Source of the DNA: Sinomonas gamaensis
Lineage (GTDB): Bacteria; Actinomycetota; Actinomycetes; Actinomycetales; Micrococcaceae
DNA: 64,000 bases
NCBI RefSeq assembly: GCF_005876955.1
Contig: NZ_SSCL01000007.1
Location: 149,872 to 213,871, forward strand
Direction: 5' to 3'
Below the pieces are notes generated by a model. It saw nothing but the letters and a program-made list of their open reading frames with translations. It was not told the origin of the DNA and did no database searches. Shown here piece after piece: positions 7,260-15,940 of this stretch (position 1 is the first letter of the stretch; each line of letters begins with the position of its first letter). A program made the position numbers and the translations under genes.

Positions 7260-8689
7260 ATGAACTGGTGTACCGGGATGCTGTGGAACTCGCGGCGATG
7301 GTCCGCTCGCGGGAGGTTTCCGCCGTCGAGCTGCTCGAGGCGCATCTTGACCAGATCCACACCCTGAACCCAACGATCAACGCCGTCGTCACCCTCGACG
7401 AAGAGGGGGCGCGGGCGGCCGCCGACGCGGACCGCGCGCTCGCCGCGGGAGCCAGCGCCGGCCCCCTTCATGGGCTGCCCATCGCCTTCAAGGACACGGC
7501 CCGGACCCGGGGCCTGCGCACGACGTTCGGACACCCGCGCTTCGGCGACCACATCCCGGACGACGACGACCCCCACGTCCGCTCGATCCTCGCCGCTGGC
7601 GCGATCCGGCTCGGCAAGACGAATGTCCCGGAGCACGCGGCCGGCTCGCACACCGTCAACCGCGTCTTCGGCGCCACCCGCAACCCCTACGACCTCACGC
7701 GGTCGGTCGGCGGGAGCAGCGGCGGGGCGGCGGCGTCCCTCGCGGCCGGCTTCCAGCCGATCGCCGACGGGAGCGACATGGGCGGCTCGCTGCGCAACCC
7801 GGCCTCGTTCTGCAACGTCGTGGGACTCCGGCCAACCCCCGGCGTCGTGCCCGACGACGGTCCCAACGACTTCTTCACCCTCGGCGTGGTGGGCCCTATG
7901 GGCAGGACGGCCAGGGACACGGCGTTGCTTCTCGGCGTCATGTCCTCCTCGGCGACAGACGACGGCGCTGCGGTCGCCTCCCGCTCGGCGCGTTTCGTCG
8001 CCGAAGTGGAGTCGGCAGGGCACGACGGCGAAGACTTCCGAGGTTTGCGCGTCGCCTTCGCTCCGACCCTCGGCGGGCGCGTGCCGGTCGAGCGGGAGGT
8101 GCTTGACGTCGTCGAACGCCAGGCACAGCATCTCGAGGAACTCGGGGCCGACGTCGAGCTCGCGTGCCCCGACCTCGACGGCTCGGACGAGGCATTCCGC
8201 ACGCTGCGGGCTGCCGCGTTCGACTCCCTGTGGGGCGACGAGCTCATCGCGGATCCGGACCTCTTCATTTCCTTCCTCGCGGGCAACATCCGCGAGGGAG
8301 CGAAGCTCACCGGGCGCGATGTGGTGCGGGCGGAGGAGGCCGTGACCCGGCTCGCCCGCCGCGCCGACGAGTTCTTCAGCCGCTACGACCTCGTGATCGC
8401 CCCGGCGGCCCAAGTCGCGCCGTTCCCCGTCGAACTCGACTACCCGACCGTCGTCGACGGCCAGCGGCTCGAGACGTATCTGGACTGGATGCGCGCCGCC
8501 TACCTCTTCACGCCGCTCGGAATCCCGGGCCTGTCCGTCCCCGCCGGCTTCACGCCGTCGGGCCTCCCCGTGGGCCTTCAGATGCTCACGCGCCGCGGAA
8601 CCGACGTCCGCCTGCTCCGGCTCGCGGCCGCACTCGAACATGCCTCCCCGCTTGCATCCAGACACCCTGAAGGAGTTGCAGTCCTGTGA
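7256..8689 (+). CDS. Amidase signature family hydrolase
   Basis: A cytoplasmic amide hydrolase of the amidase-signature family, 477 residues, the usual length. The Ser-cisSer-Lys triad is visible: Lys in LPIAFKDTA, and the serines in SVGGSSGGAAASLAAGFQPIADGSDMGGS. First gene of a five-gene operon ending at 12969 in which every junction is a 4-bp or shorter overlap. Family members include malonamidase, ureidomalonase, glutamyl-tRNA amidotransferase A and allophanate hydrolase. It lacks GatB/GatC neighbours, so a catabolic role is favoured. Given the following CoA-transferase and carboxyltransferase genes, a malonamate- or ureidomalonate-like substrate is an inference only. Confidence 0.9.
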   Translation: MNELVYRDAVELAAMVRSREVSAVELLEAHLDQIHTLNPTINAVVTLDEEGARAAADADRALAAGASAGPLHGLPIAFKDTARTRGLRTTFGHPRFGDHIPDDDDPHVRSILAAGAIRLGKTNVPEHAAGSHTVNRVFGATRNPYDLTRSVGGSSGGAAASLAAGFQPIADGSDMGGSLRNPASFCNVVGLRPTPGVVPDDGPNDFFTLGVVGPMGRTARDTALLLGVMSSSATDDGAAVASRSARFVAEVESAGHDGEDFRGLRVAFAPTLGGRVPVEREVLDVVERQAQHLEELGADVELACPDLDGSDEAFRTLRAAAFDSLWGDELIADPDLFISFLAGNIREGAKLTGRDVVRAEEAVTRLARRADEFFSRYDLVIAPAAQVAPFPVELDYPTVVDGQRLETYLDWMRAAYLFTPLGIPGLSVPAGFTPSGLPVGLQMLTRRGTDVRLLRLAAALEHASPLASRHPEGVAVL

Positions 8690-8913
8690 ACACCCTCGCC
8701 GCCCTGAGAAGGATCGCCATCCCGGCGATTCCGTCCCTCGGCATGCTCATCACCCCATTCCTTCCGTTCACCACATCGCCGACGCTCTGGTTCGGCGTTC
8801 CCGCGCCGGTCGTGTGGGTCGTCGCGATGATCGTCCTGCTCGTCGTCGCACTGCGGATCGTCGAGGCGTCATATCGCCGGGCCGCCGCCCCACAGGGAGA
8901 GGTGGCGCGCTGA
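8686..8913 (+). CDS. Small membrane protein DUF3311, symporter partner
   Basis: A 75-residue protein with two hydrophobic segments (about residues 10-30 and 40-60: FGVPAPVVWVVAMIVLLVVAL). Proteins of the DUF3311 type are commonly encoded just before a sodium:solute symporter and are thought to be its small subunit. Start GTG 8686 overlaps the amidase stop (GTGA); its stop overlaps the symporter ATG. The pairing with the next gene supports the call. Confidence 0.75.
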   Translation: MNTLAALRRIAIPAIPSLGMLITPFLPFTTSPTLWFGVPAPVVWVVAMIVLLVVALRIVEASYRRAAAPQGEVAR

Positions 8914-10352
8914 TGCTCACTCCAGCGATCATCGTCGGAATCCTCTTCATCGGCGCCCTCGGCATCCTCGGCCGGAAGCGCCAGCGCGAGATGGCGCACT
9001 GGACGGTCGGCGGGCGCGACCTTCCGAAGTGGACCTCGTGGTTCCTCCAGGCCGGCGAGTCCCTCACCACGTTCAGCTTCCTGGGCCTCGCCGGCATCGC
9101 GTACGGTGGCGGCGTGAGCGCCCTCTTCGCGCTCGTCTACCTTTCCATCAGCTCGGCCATGCTCTACTTTGTGGCCCCCAGGCTGCGCGAGCTCGGCGCG
9201 AACCGCGGCTACCTCACGATGGCCGACTTCTTCCACGACCGCTTCGGCAGCAAGGCGCTCTCCGTGGTCGTCGCGCTGGTGGGCGCGGTCTTCCTCATCC
9301 CGTACCTCCAACTGCAGATCACAGGACTGGGACTCATCGTCCAGCTCGCCACGGGAAGCAGCTCGGCGAGCGGGCTCAGCATGGTCGTCGCGTCCGCCCT
9401 CGTGGTGGTGTTCGTGATCTGGGCCGGCATTCGCGGCATCGCGCGGGTGGCCGTGTTCAAGGACTTCGCCATGCTCGTGGCGCTCCTCGTGGTCCTGGCC
9501 GGGGTCCTCGCGGGCGTGGGCACCATCCCGGACGTCTTCGCGCGGGTCGGCGAAGCGGCTCCGCGGCTCCTGACCGTCTCGACTCCGGGGCTCGACACCA
9601 CGTTCTTCGTCACCTCCGCGGTCGTGACGAGCATCGGCGCCGGCCTCAACACGTTCCCCCACCTCTGGCCCCCCATCCTCGCGGCCAAGAGCGGGGCAGT
9701 GCTCCGAAGCAACTACAGCTGGCTCCCGGTCTACCAGCTGCTCCTCGTCGTCCCCATCCTCGCGGGCATGGCGGGATTCCTGGTCCTCAAGCCCAAGACG
9801 CCGGGCAACAACGTCCTGCTCACCGTCGCCCAGCAGACTCTTCCCGATTGGCTCGTGGCGGTGATCGCGGTCGCCGGCGCAGCCGCAGCGATGGTTCCTG
9901 CCGCGGCGATCGCCATGGGCATCTCCTCGCTCATCTCGAACAACGTGCTCCGCGTGAAGAACCCGGCGCTGCGCTTCCGACTCAACCACGCCGTCGTGGT
10001 GGTGGCCGTGGGGCTCGCGCTCCTGTTTGGCCTCGCGAAGTCGGACATCGCCTCGCTCCTCCTGCTGACCTACGGCGGCCTCACGCAGCTCGCCCCTGCC
10101 GTCGCGCTCGCGCTGCCGAAGAAGGTCGGCGCCGGTGCCGTGCCCGTGCTGCTCGGCATCGTGGTCGGAACGGTCTGCGTCGCGGCGCTTGCGTTCGCGA
10201 AGGTCCCGCTCGGCGGCTGGGACTCCGGTCTCGTCTCCCTGGCCCCCAATCTCCTGGTGCTCGCTCTCGCGGAAGCCGTGCGCCGCCGTCGTCCTCGATC
10301 CGAGGGCGATGCGGGCCGCGATCTCGCCGCAGCAGCGGAGGGGGTCGCGTGA
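8913..10352 (+). CDS. Sodium:solute symporter (SSS) family permease
   Basis: A 13-TM Na+-coupled permease, 479 residues from ATG 8913 (TGATG overlap with the small subunit). SSS marks are the WTVGGRDLPKWTSWFLQAGESLTTFSFLGLAG segment in TM1-2 and the later GITTAIMSS-type region here read as AGAAAAMVPAAAIAMGISSLISNN. Related DUF3311-paired permeases move monocarboxylates such as pyruvate or propionate. In this operon the substrate is probably the acid or amide handled by the amidase and CoA-transferase (inference). Confidence 0.9.
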   Translation: MLTPAIIVGILFIGALGILGRKRQREMAHWTVGGRDLPKWTSWFLQAGESLTTFSFLGLAGIAYGGGVSALFALVYLSISSAMLYFVAPRLRELGANRGYLTMADFFHDRFGSKALSVVVALVGAVFLIPYLQLQITGLGLIVQLATGSSSASGLSMVVASALVVVFVIWAGIRGIARVAVFKDFAMLVALLVVLAGVLAGVGTIPDVFARVGEAAPRLLTVSTPGLDTTFFVTSAVVTSIGAGLNTFPHLWPPILAAKSGAVLRSNYSWLPVYQLLLVVPILAGMAGFLVLKPKTPGNNVLLTVAQQTLPDWLVAVIAVAGAAAAMVPAAAIAMGISSLISNNVLRVKNPALRFRLNHAVVVVAVGLALLFGLAKSDIASLLLLTYGGLTQLAPAVALALPKKVGAGAVPVLLGIVVGTVCVAALAFAKVPLGGWDSGLVSLAPNLLVLALAEAVRRRRPRSEGDAGRDLAAAAEGVA

Positions 10353-11545
10353 GCCGGGCAGCGGAAGGACCCCTCGCCGGAATCCTCGTAGTGGACCTCA
10401 GCCGGGCGCTCGCCGGCCCGCACGCGGGCATGATGCTCGGAGACCTCGGTGCGCGCGTCATCAAGGTCGAAAGGCCCGACGGCGGCGACGACACCCGCGG
10501 ATGGGGCCCGCCGTTCATCGACGCCGCCGAGGGTCGCGAGTCCACGTACTTCCTCTCGTGCAACCGCAACAAGGAATCGCTGCGGCTCGATCTCAAGACG
10601 GACGAGGGACGCTCGACCCTGCGCGAGCTGGTGGGCCGCGCCGACGTGCTGGTGGAGAACTTCCGGCCAGGCACCCTGGACAGGCTCGGCTTCGACCCCG
10701 AGGCGCTCGAGGCGCTCAACCCGCGGCTGGTGGTCCTCTCGATCAGCGGATTCGGCCACGACGGCCCCGAGGGGCAGCGCGCGGGCTACGACCAGATCGC
10801 GCAGGGCGAGGCCGGCCTCATGTCGCTGACGGGTTCCGGACCCGACGACCCGCAGCGCGTCGGCGTCCCGATCGGGGATCTCCTCGCGGGAATCCACGGC
10901 GCCTACGGCGTGCTCGCCGCGCTGTTCGAGCGCGAGCGGACGGGGCGGGGGAGCGTGGTGCGGACGTCGCTCCTTGCCTCGATCGTGAGTGTGCTCGCGT
11001 TCCAAGGCACCCGCTGGACGGTGGGTGGCGAGGTGCCGGCGGCGCAGGGGAACCACCACCCCTCGATCGCGCCGTACGGCCTCTTCCGCTGCCGAGGCGG
11101 CGCGGTGCAGATCGCGGTCGGTTCGGAGGGCCTGTGGGCCAGGTTCGCCCACGCGTTCGGGCTCGACGTCGACGACCCGCACTGGTGCGACAACGCCTCG
11201 CGCGTCGCCCATCGCCCCGAGTTGACGACGGCGATCGAGGCCGCCTTCTCGGCGTGGGAGCCCGAGGCGCTGTTGGAGCGGCTCGCCGCTGCCGGGATTC
11301 CCGCCGGCCGGGTCCGGACCGTCGACGAGGTGTTCGACTGGGAGCAGACGCGCAGCCAAGGGCTCGCGCTCGGGCTCGACCACCCGACGCTCGGTCGGAT
11401 CGAGGTCCCCGGGCCACCGCTGCGCTTCTTCAGGCCGGACGGAACCGAGACGACGCCCCGAGCGCACGTGGCCCCGCCCCGGCTCGGCGAGCACGACCCC
11501 GACGTGCTCGCCTGGCTCGGCGCGGTCGAGGCGGTGGCCCGATGA
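10349..11545 (+). CDS. CaiB/BaiF (family III) CoA-transferase
   Basis: Transfers CoA between carboxylic acids through an aspartyl-CoA intermediate; 398 residues, the family's normal size. Typical segments: VVDLSRALAGPHAGMMLGDLGARVIKVE at the N-terminus, VLVENFRPGTLDRLG, and the catalytic Asp in PIGDLLAGIHGAYGVLAAL. Start GTG 10349 overlaps the symporter stop (GTGA). It is followed by a carboxyltransferase gene with ATGA overlap. The most economical reading is activation of an imported acid to its CoA ester for later decarboxylation, e.g. malonate to malonyl-CoA. The acid itself cannot be told from sequence. Confidence 0.92.
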   Translation: MSRAAEGPLAGILVVDLSRALAGPHAGMMLGDLGARVIKVERPDGGDDTRGWGPPFIDAAEGRESTYFLSCNRNKESLRLDLKTDEGRSTLRELVGRADVLVENFRPGTLDRLGFDPEALEALNPRLVVLSISGFGHDGPEGQRAGYDQIAQGEAGLMSLTGSGPDDPQRVGVPIGDLLAGIHGAYGVLAALFERERTGRGSVVRTSLLASIVSVLAFQGTRWTVGGEVPAAQGNHHPSIAPYGLFRCRGGAVQIAVGSEGLWARFAHAFGLDVDDPHWCDNASRVAHRPELTTAIEAAFSAWEPEALLERLAAAGIPAGRVRTVDEVFDWEQTRSQGLALGLDHPTLGRIEVPGPPLRFFRPDGTETTPRAHVAPPRLGEHDPDVLAWLGAVEAVAR

Positions 11546-12969
11546 CGGCTCCTGCCCTCGCACAGCGGGCTGGCGCTGCCGTGTTCCTCGACGAGCTCCT
11601 GGACCCGTGCACTTTCCGCTCATGGGATGTCACACCCGAGGAGCCGGACGCGGATCCCGCCTATGCGGCTGAGCTGGCGCGGGCCCGCGAGCGCAGCGGC
11701 ACGGATGAGTCCGTGCTGACGGGGGAGGGTCGCGTCGGCGGGCACGCGGTGGCGGTTGTTGTCAGCGAGTTCCGGTTCCTCGGCGGGTCGATCGGCCGTG
11801 CCGCCGCGGACCGCATCGTGGCGGCCGTCGGTGAGGCTGCGCGCCGCGGCCTCCCGCTCATCGCCGCGCCGGCCTCGGGAGGGACTCGCATGCAGGAGGG
11901 GACGCCTGCGTTCCTCCAGATGCTCCGCATCACCGCGGCCGTCGAGGCCTTCAAAGCGCGACGGCTTCCCTATCTCGCGTACCTGCGCCATCCGACGACC
12001 GGCGGCGTCTTCGCCTCGTGGGCCTCCCGCGCCCACCTGACGGCGGCCGAACCAGGTGCGCTCGTCGGCTTCCTGGGCCCCAAGGTGTACGCGGGGGTGA
12101 CCGGCAAGGAGTTCCCACCGGGCGTGCAGACCGCCGAACGCCTTCTCGCCTGCGGAACGGTCGATGCCGTCCTCGACGCGGCGGGGTTCCGTCGCCTCGT
12201 GCTCGAGGTGCTCGGGATCCTCGAGGACGACGGCGGCGAGGCGGCTTCCAGCTCCGTCGCGCCTGCCGTGGTGGCTCGCCCAGGGCCATGGGAGGCGGTC
12301 ACGGCGAGCCGCGCTCCTGATCGCGTCGGGCTCTCTGAGCTGCTTCGGTCCGGGTTCGACACCGCGGTTCGGCTCCACGGCACGGGCCGCGGGCGCGCCT
12401 CGGCGAGCACCGTCGTCGTCCTCGCGTCCCTCGCGGGGCGGCCCGTGGTCGTCGTCGGCCAGGACCGCGCGGCCCAGCGTGCCGGTCATGCACTCGACGC
12501 CGCTGCACTCGCCCAGGCCCGACGCGGCATGCGGCTGGCCACGGAGCTCGACCTTCCGCTGGTCACGGTCATCGACACACCTGGGGCCGAGCTCTCAGCG
12601 CGGGCAGAGGAGGACGCGATCGCGGGAGGGATTGCGGACTGTATCGCAGACATGCTCGCGCTGCCGGTCCCGAGCGTCGCGGTGCTGCTCGGCGAGGGGA
12701 CCGGCGGCGGCGCGCTCGCGCTCGCGGCCGGGAGACGCATGGTTGCCGCCCAGAATGCGTGGCTCGCGCCGCTGCCACCGGAGGGTGCGAGCGTGATCGT
12801 GCACGGCGACACGTCGCACGCTCGGGCCGTCGCGGAGCGCCAGAGGATTACGGCTGCCGAGCTCTTCGACGCAGGAGCAGTCCACGAGGTAGTCGCCGAG
12901 GTGGCGGATCAGGAGACGTTCTGCAGGAGGATCGCGGAAGCAGTGGTTCGCCAGCTGGATCGGGCTTAG
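11542..12969 (+). CDS. Fused AccD-AccA type carboxyltransferase
   Basis: A biotin-dependent carboxyltransferase with both crotonase-fold halves in one chain (475 residues). The N-half has AccD features: PASGGTRMQEGTPAFLQM and LRHPTTGGVFASWASRAHL. The C-half has AccA features: LPLVTVIDTPGAELSARAEE and VLLGEGTGGGALALAAGRR. The AccD zinc ribbon (four Cys) is absent. No biotin carboxylase or biotin carrier gene is in the operon, so it either borrows the housekeeping subunits or acts in reverse, taking CO2 from a malonyl-CoA-like ester, as in decarboxylases. Last gene of the amidase operon (ATGA overlap). Confidence 0.85.
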   Translation: MTAPALAQRAGAAVFLDELLDPCTFRSWDVTPEEPDADPAYAAELARARERSGTDESVLTGEGRVGGHAVAVVVSEFRFLGGSIGRAAADRIVAAVGEAARRGLPLIAAPASGGTRMQEGTPAFLQMLRITAAVEAFKARRLPYLAYLRHPTTGGVFASWASRAHLTAAEPGALVGFLGPKVYAGVTGKEFPPGVQTAERLLACGTVDAVLDAAGFRRLVLEVLGILEDDGGEAASSSVAPAVVARPGPWEAVTASRAPDRVGLSELLRSGFDTAVRLHGTGRGRASASTVVVLASLAGRPVVVVGQDRAAQRAGHALDAAALAQARRGMRLATELDLPLVTVIDTPGAELSARAEEDAIAGGIADCIADMLALPVPSVAVLLGEGTGGGALALAAGRRMVAAQNAWLAPLPPEGASVIVHGDTSHARAVAERQRITAAELFDAGAVHEVVAEVADQETFCRRIAEAVVRQLDRA

Positions 12970-12979
12970 ATTCTATTGA

Positions 12980-12995
12980 ATATCTGATATAGGAT
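12980..12995 (+). promoter_or_regulatory. Palindromic operator candidate next to a -10 box
   Basis: ATATCTGATAT (12980-12990) is a perfect 11-bp palindrome around a central T in an AT-rich gap. It abuts TAGGAT (12990-12995), a possible -10 box for the 13071 operon. No cognate regulator is adjacent. Confidence 0.35.
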
Positions 12996-13070
12996 TTAGG
13001 GGCTTTGGGCTGGATCGCTCATACCGCGTTGGCGCGGGTAAGAGCCCAGCAGCTAAGGAAGGAGCCCCAA

Positions 13071-14045
13071 GTGGATTCAAGGCCTCTCGTGGTTGTCACG
13101 GATCTGGATCAGCCATCCCTCGCCGAGGAGGAGGCGGTCAGCGCCGCCGAAGGCTTCGAGCTTGTGCGGGCGGAGTGCCGCACTGAGGAGGAGGTCATCA
13201 GCGCGGCCTCGGGGGCGGACGCACTGATCGTGCAGTACGCCCCCATCACTCGTGCGGTCTTCGAGGCGCTTCCCAAGCTCAAGGTCGTGGCCCGCTACGG
13301 CGTGGGCGTGGACACGGTCGACGTCGATGCAGCCACCGAGCACGGCGTCGCCGTGTGCAACGTCCCCGACTATGGAACGGAGGACGTCAGCGACCACGCG
13401 ATTGCGCTCGCGCTGAGCCTCGCGCGCGGCGTCGTCGGCCTGGATCGCGAACTGCGCACGGGCAACTACTCTCTCGCCCCGGTCCAGCCGCTGCACCGGA
13501 TTGCGGGGCGGGTCTTCGGCGTGGTGGGCCTCGGCCTGATCGGCGCCGCGACCGCGCGCAAGGCCCGCGGCGTCGGCTACCAGACCATCGGCTTCGATCC
13601 GCTCTACGAGGCGGGCACGACGACGGCCGACGGCACCGAGGTGGTGACCTTCGACGAGCTCATCCGGCGCGCGGACGTCGTCTCGCTCCACGTGCCGCTC
13701 AACGCGCACACCCGTCATCTCATCAACGCCGACGTTCTCGAGGCGATGAAGCCGGGCGCCGTGCTGGTCAATACATGCCGCGGCGGCGTGGTGGACACCG
13801 AAGCGCTTGTTGACGCGCTGCGTTCCGGTGGAATCCGTGCTGCCGGGCTCGACGTCTTCGAGCAGGAGCCGCTTCCCAAGGACAGCGCTCTGTTCGAGCT
13901 CCCCAACACCGTCCTGACTCCTCATGCCGCGTGGTACAGCGAGGAATCCCAGGTCGAACTCAAGCGCCGCACGGCGCAGAACACTGCAGACGTGCTGGCG
14001 GGGCGCAAGCCACGGAACATCGTGAACCCGGAGGTATTGGCATGA
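13071..14045 (+). CDS. D-isomer-specific 2-hydroxyacid dehydrogenase
   Basis: NAD(P)-dependent oxidoreductase interconverting 2-keto acids and D-2-hydroxy acids, 324 residues. Rossmann motif VFGVVGLGLIGAATARKA, catalytic Arg in NTCRGGVVDTEAL, Glu in LDVFEQEPLP and His in VLTPHAAWYS are all present. Start GTG 13071 has an excellent ribosome site, AAGGAAGGAG at 13055-13064. It overlaps the next gene, an L-2-hydroxyacid oxidase, by ATGA. Together the pair could interconvert or remove both stereoisomers of a 2-hydroxy acid such as lactate or glycolate through a common keto acid (inference). Phosphoglycerate dehydrogenase is unlikely since no ACT domain is present. Confidence 0.9.
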   Translation: MDSRPLVVVTDLDQPSLAEEEAVSAAEGFELVRAECRTEEEVISAASGADALIVQYAPITRAVFEALPKLKVVARYGVGVDTVDVDAATEHGVAVCNVPDYGTEDVSDHAIALALSLARGVVGLDRELRTGNYSLAPVQPLHRIAGRVFGVVGLGLIGAATARKARGVGYQTIGFDPLYEAGTTTADGTEVVTFDELIRRADVVSLHVPLNAHTRHLINADVLEAMKPGAVLVNTCRGGVVDTEALVDALRSGGIRAAGLDVFEQEPLPKDSALFELPNTVLTPHAAWYSEESQVELKRRTAQNTADVLAGRKPRNIVNPEVLA

Positions 14046-15343
14046 CGACCACCCAAGAAACCCACAAGCCGGGCAGCGCGCCGGCAGTGGCGGCGCCCGA
14101 CGCGCGCGTTCCCGCGCGGCGGCCGCTGCAGAAGCGCCAGCTGCCCAAGATCTCGGAGGTGCGCGAGCTCCTGCAGTTCCGGGCCCCCGTCCTCGACCCG
14201 GTCCGCCGGCGCCTCGAGGGGGCGCTCACCATCGAGGATCTCCGCAAGATCAGCCGCCGCACCACGCCCCGGGCAGTGTTCGACTACGTTGACGGCGCCG
14301 CCGAATTCGAAGTCACGGCCCAGCGCAACCTTGCCGCCTTCCGCGATGTCGAGTTCGTCCCCGAGACGCTCAACTCGGTGGCCGACCCCGATCTTTCGAC
14401 CGAGCTGTTCGGCGAGCGCATCGCCTTCCCCCTCGTGTTCGCGCCGACGGGGTACACCCGGATGATGCACCACGAGGGCGAGTCCGCCGTGGCCAGGGTC
14501 GCCGAGCGCAACAACCTTCCGTACTCGCTCTCGACCGTGGGCACTACCACGATCGAGGAGGTCCGGGAAGCCGCCCCGAACGGGCAGAACTGGTTCCAGC
14601 TCTACCTGACCAACAATGTGGCGCTGAACGAGGAGATGGTGGGCCGCGCGCTCGACTCGGGCTGCAAGACGGTCGTCCTCACGGTCGACACGGCGGTGGG
14701 AGGCGGGCGTCACAAGGACACCCGCAATGGCCTGACGATCCCGCCGTCGCTCACGGTGAAGACCTTCCTCGACATGTCCCGCTTCCCGTACTGGTGGTTC
14801 AACAAGCTCACCACCGCGCCGATCAACTTCGCGTTGCTCCGCGACTACCCGGGGACGTCGGCGGATGTCGCCGCGATGCTGTTCGACCCCGGGCTCGAAT
14901 ACGACGACCTCGCGTGGCTGCGCAAGGCGTGGCCGCACAACCTCCTGGTCAAGGGCATCACCAATCCCGAGGACGCGGGGCGCGTCGTGAAGGACTTCGG
15001 TGCCGACGGCGTCGTCGTGTCGAACCATGGCGGCCGGCAGCTCGATCGCACGCCTGCCACGCTCGACGTCCTGCCGGCGGTTCGCGAGGCGGTGGGCAGC
15101 GAGGCAACGCTGCTCCTCGACAGCGGGGTGCGCAACGGGCAGGACATCGTCGCGGCCGTCGCCCGTGGGGCGAACGCCGTGATGATTGGACGTGCGTACC
15201 TGTACGGCCTGATGGCCGGCGGGGAGCGCGGCGTTGAGCGGGCCGTGGAGATCCTGCGGACCGAGTACCGGCGCAGCCTCCAGCTGCTCGGGCTTCGCGA
15301 GACCCGGCAGATCTCCTCGCGCCACGTGCGCACGAGGGACTAG
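14042..15343 (+). CDS. FMN-dependent alpha-hydroxy acid oxidase (lactate 2-monooxygenase-like)
   Basis: Oxidises L-2-hydroxy acids using FMN; 433 residues in a TIM barrel. The active-site signature VVSNHGGRQLDRTPATLDVLP is intact, with the catalytic His inside SNHGG, and FMN-phosphate binding is by DSGVRNGQDIVAAVARGANAVMIGRAYLYG. The first about 40 residues form a Pro/Arg-rich extension. The family includes lactate 2-monooxygenase, lactate dehydrogenase (LldD) and mandelate dehydrogenase; the length and overall pattern are closest to the monooxygenase/LldD branch, but the class is not decided here. Downstream lies a palindromic repeat element. Confidence 0.9.
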   Translation: MTTTQETHKPGSAPAVAAPDARVPARRPLQKRQLPKISEVRELLQFRAPVLDPVRRRLEGALTIEDLRKISRRTTPRAVFDYVDGAAEFEVTAQRNLAAFRDVEFVPETLNSVADPDLSTELFGERIAFPLVFAPTGYTRMMHHEGESAVARVAERNNLPYSLSTVGTTTIEEVREAAPNGQNWFQLYLTNNVALNEEMVGRALDSGCKTVVLTVDTAVGGGRHKDTRNGLTIPPSLTVKTFLDMSRFPYWWFNKLTTAPINFALLRDYPGTSADVAAMLFDPGLEYDDLAWLRKAWPHNLLVKGITNPEDAGRVVKDFGADGVVVSNHGGRQLDRTPATLDVLPAVREAVGSEATLLLDSGVRNGQDIVAAVARGANAVMIGRAYLYGLMAGGERGVERAVEILRTEYRRSLQLLGLRETRQISSRHVRTRD

Positions 15344-15368
15344 AGGCCGCCAGCAGGCGCCGCCCTCC

Positions 15369-15441
15369 CGCGAAACCCCCCGGATTCCGGCCAAACCCAT
15401 GGCTGGAGCCGGGGGTTTGGGAGCGTCGCCGGGGTTTCGCG
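15369..15441. repeat. Phased palindromic element, copy A
   Basis: Outer arms CGCGAAACCCC (from 15369) and GGGGTTTCGCG (to 15441) and inner arms CCAAACCC (15391-15398) and GGGTTTGG (15413-15420) form two concentric inverted repeats. The four boxes AAACCC 15373, AAACCC 15393, GGGTTT 15413 and GGGTTT 15432 are spaced 20, 20 and 19 bp. It fills the gap between two convergent genes. Copies B and C at 46171 and 47245 share the arms and pitch, not the spacers. Confidence 0.85.
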
Positions 15442-15461
15442 ATCAGGGTCGTGCAGGAGCG

Positions 15462-15938
15462 CTAGGCCACCGCGAAGAGGTGCACCACCACTCGGTCCGG
15501 GTATCGCTCCCCGGATCCCACGAACAGGGTGCGGTTCATCCACTCCCACTCGGCAGCAGAGGTGCGCAGGCGCACGGCGCAGCGGAAGTAGATCTCTGCA
15601 AGGTCTACCGGTTCGCCCGCGAGCAGGCGCGCCATGGCGTCCGTGCTCCCCGAGCGGAGGGCGGCGTTGTCCACTGAGATGACAGCGCCGTCCTCCGTCT
15701 CGATCGCATAGCGCGCCTCGAGCTGCGTGAGCTCGGGGGAGTGGAGGGTCTGGAAGTCCGCCCCGCCGGCAAGCACGCGGCCCGTGAACCGCGGACCCGT
15801 GACCGTGCCGCCCGTGATCGGGATGATCCGCCGATGCCCTTCGGGGGTCGGACCCACGTCGATCGGCTCCGCGATGAGCACGGAGAGCGTCCCCGCGTAG
15901 TCGAGGGCAGGCGGCAACGGAGTCGAGTCTGGAGCCAT
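15462..15938 (-). CDS. DUF3237 family protein
   Basis: A 158-residue soluble protein of the DUF3237 family, a small beta-barrel-like domain of unproven function. Recognisable stretch: IPITGGTVTGPRFTGRVLAGGADFQ near the middle and YFRCAVRLRTSAAEWEWMNRTLFVGSGER at the C-terminus. Its ATG (15938) lies 2 nt after the stop of the CocE-type hydrolase, so the two are translationally close and probably act in one pathway with the MHS transporter upstream. Function unknown. Confidence 0.8.
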   Translation of the reverse strand: MAPDSTPLPPALDYAGTLSVLIAEPIDVGPTPEGHRRIIPITGGTVTGPRFTGRVLAGGADFQTLHSPELTQLEARYAIETEDGAVISVDNAALRSGSTDAMARLLAGEPVDLAEIYFRCAVRLRTSAAEWEWMNRTLFVGSGERYPDRVVVHLFAVA

Positions 15939-15940
15939 GG

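Noticed and set aside
9029..10348. N-terminal extension of the CaiB reading frame through the symporter gene
   Set aside because: The frame is open but overlaps the SSS gene; CaiB homology begins at GTG 10349 with a GTGA overlap.
15369..15441. Copy A as a simple terminator between convergent genes
   Set aside because: No T-run, and copies B and C with the same box spacing lie in divergent and promoter-containing gaps, so termination alone does not explain the family.
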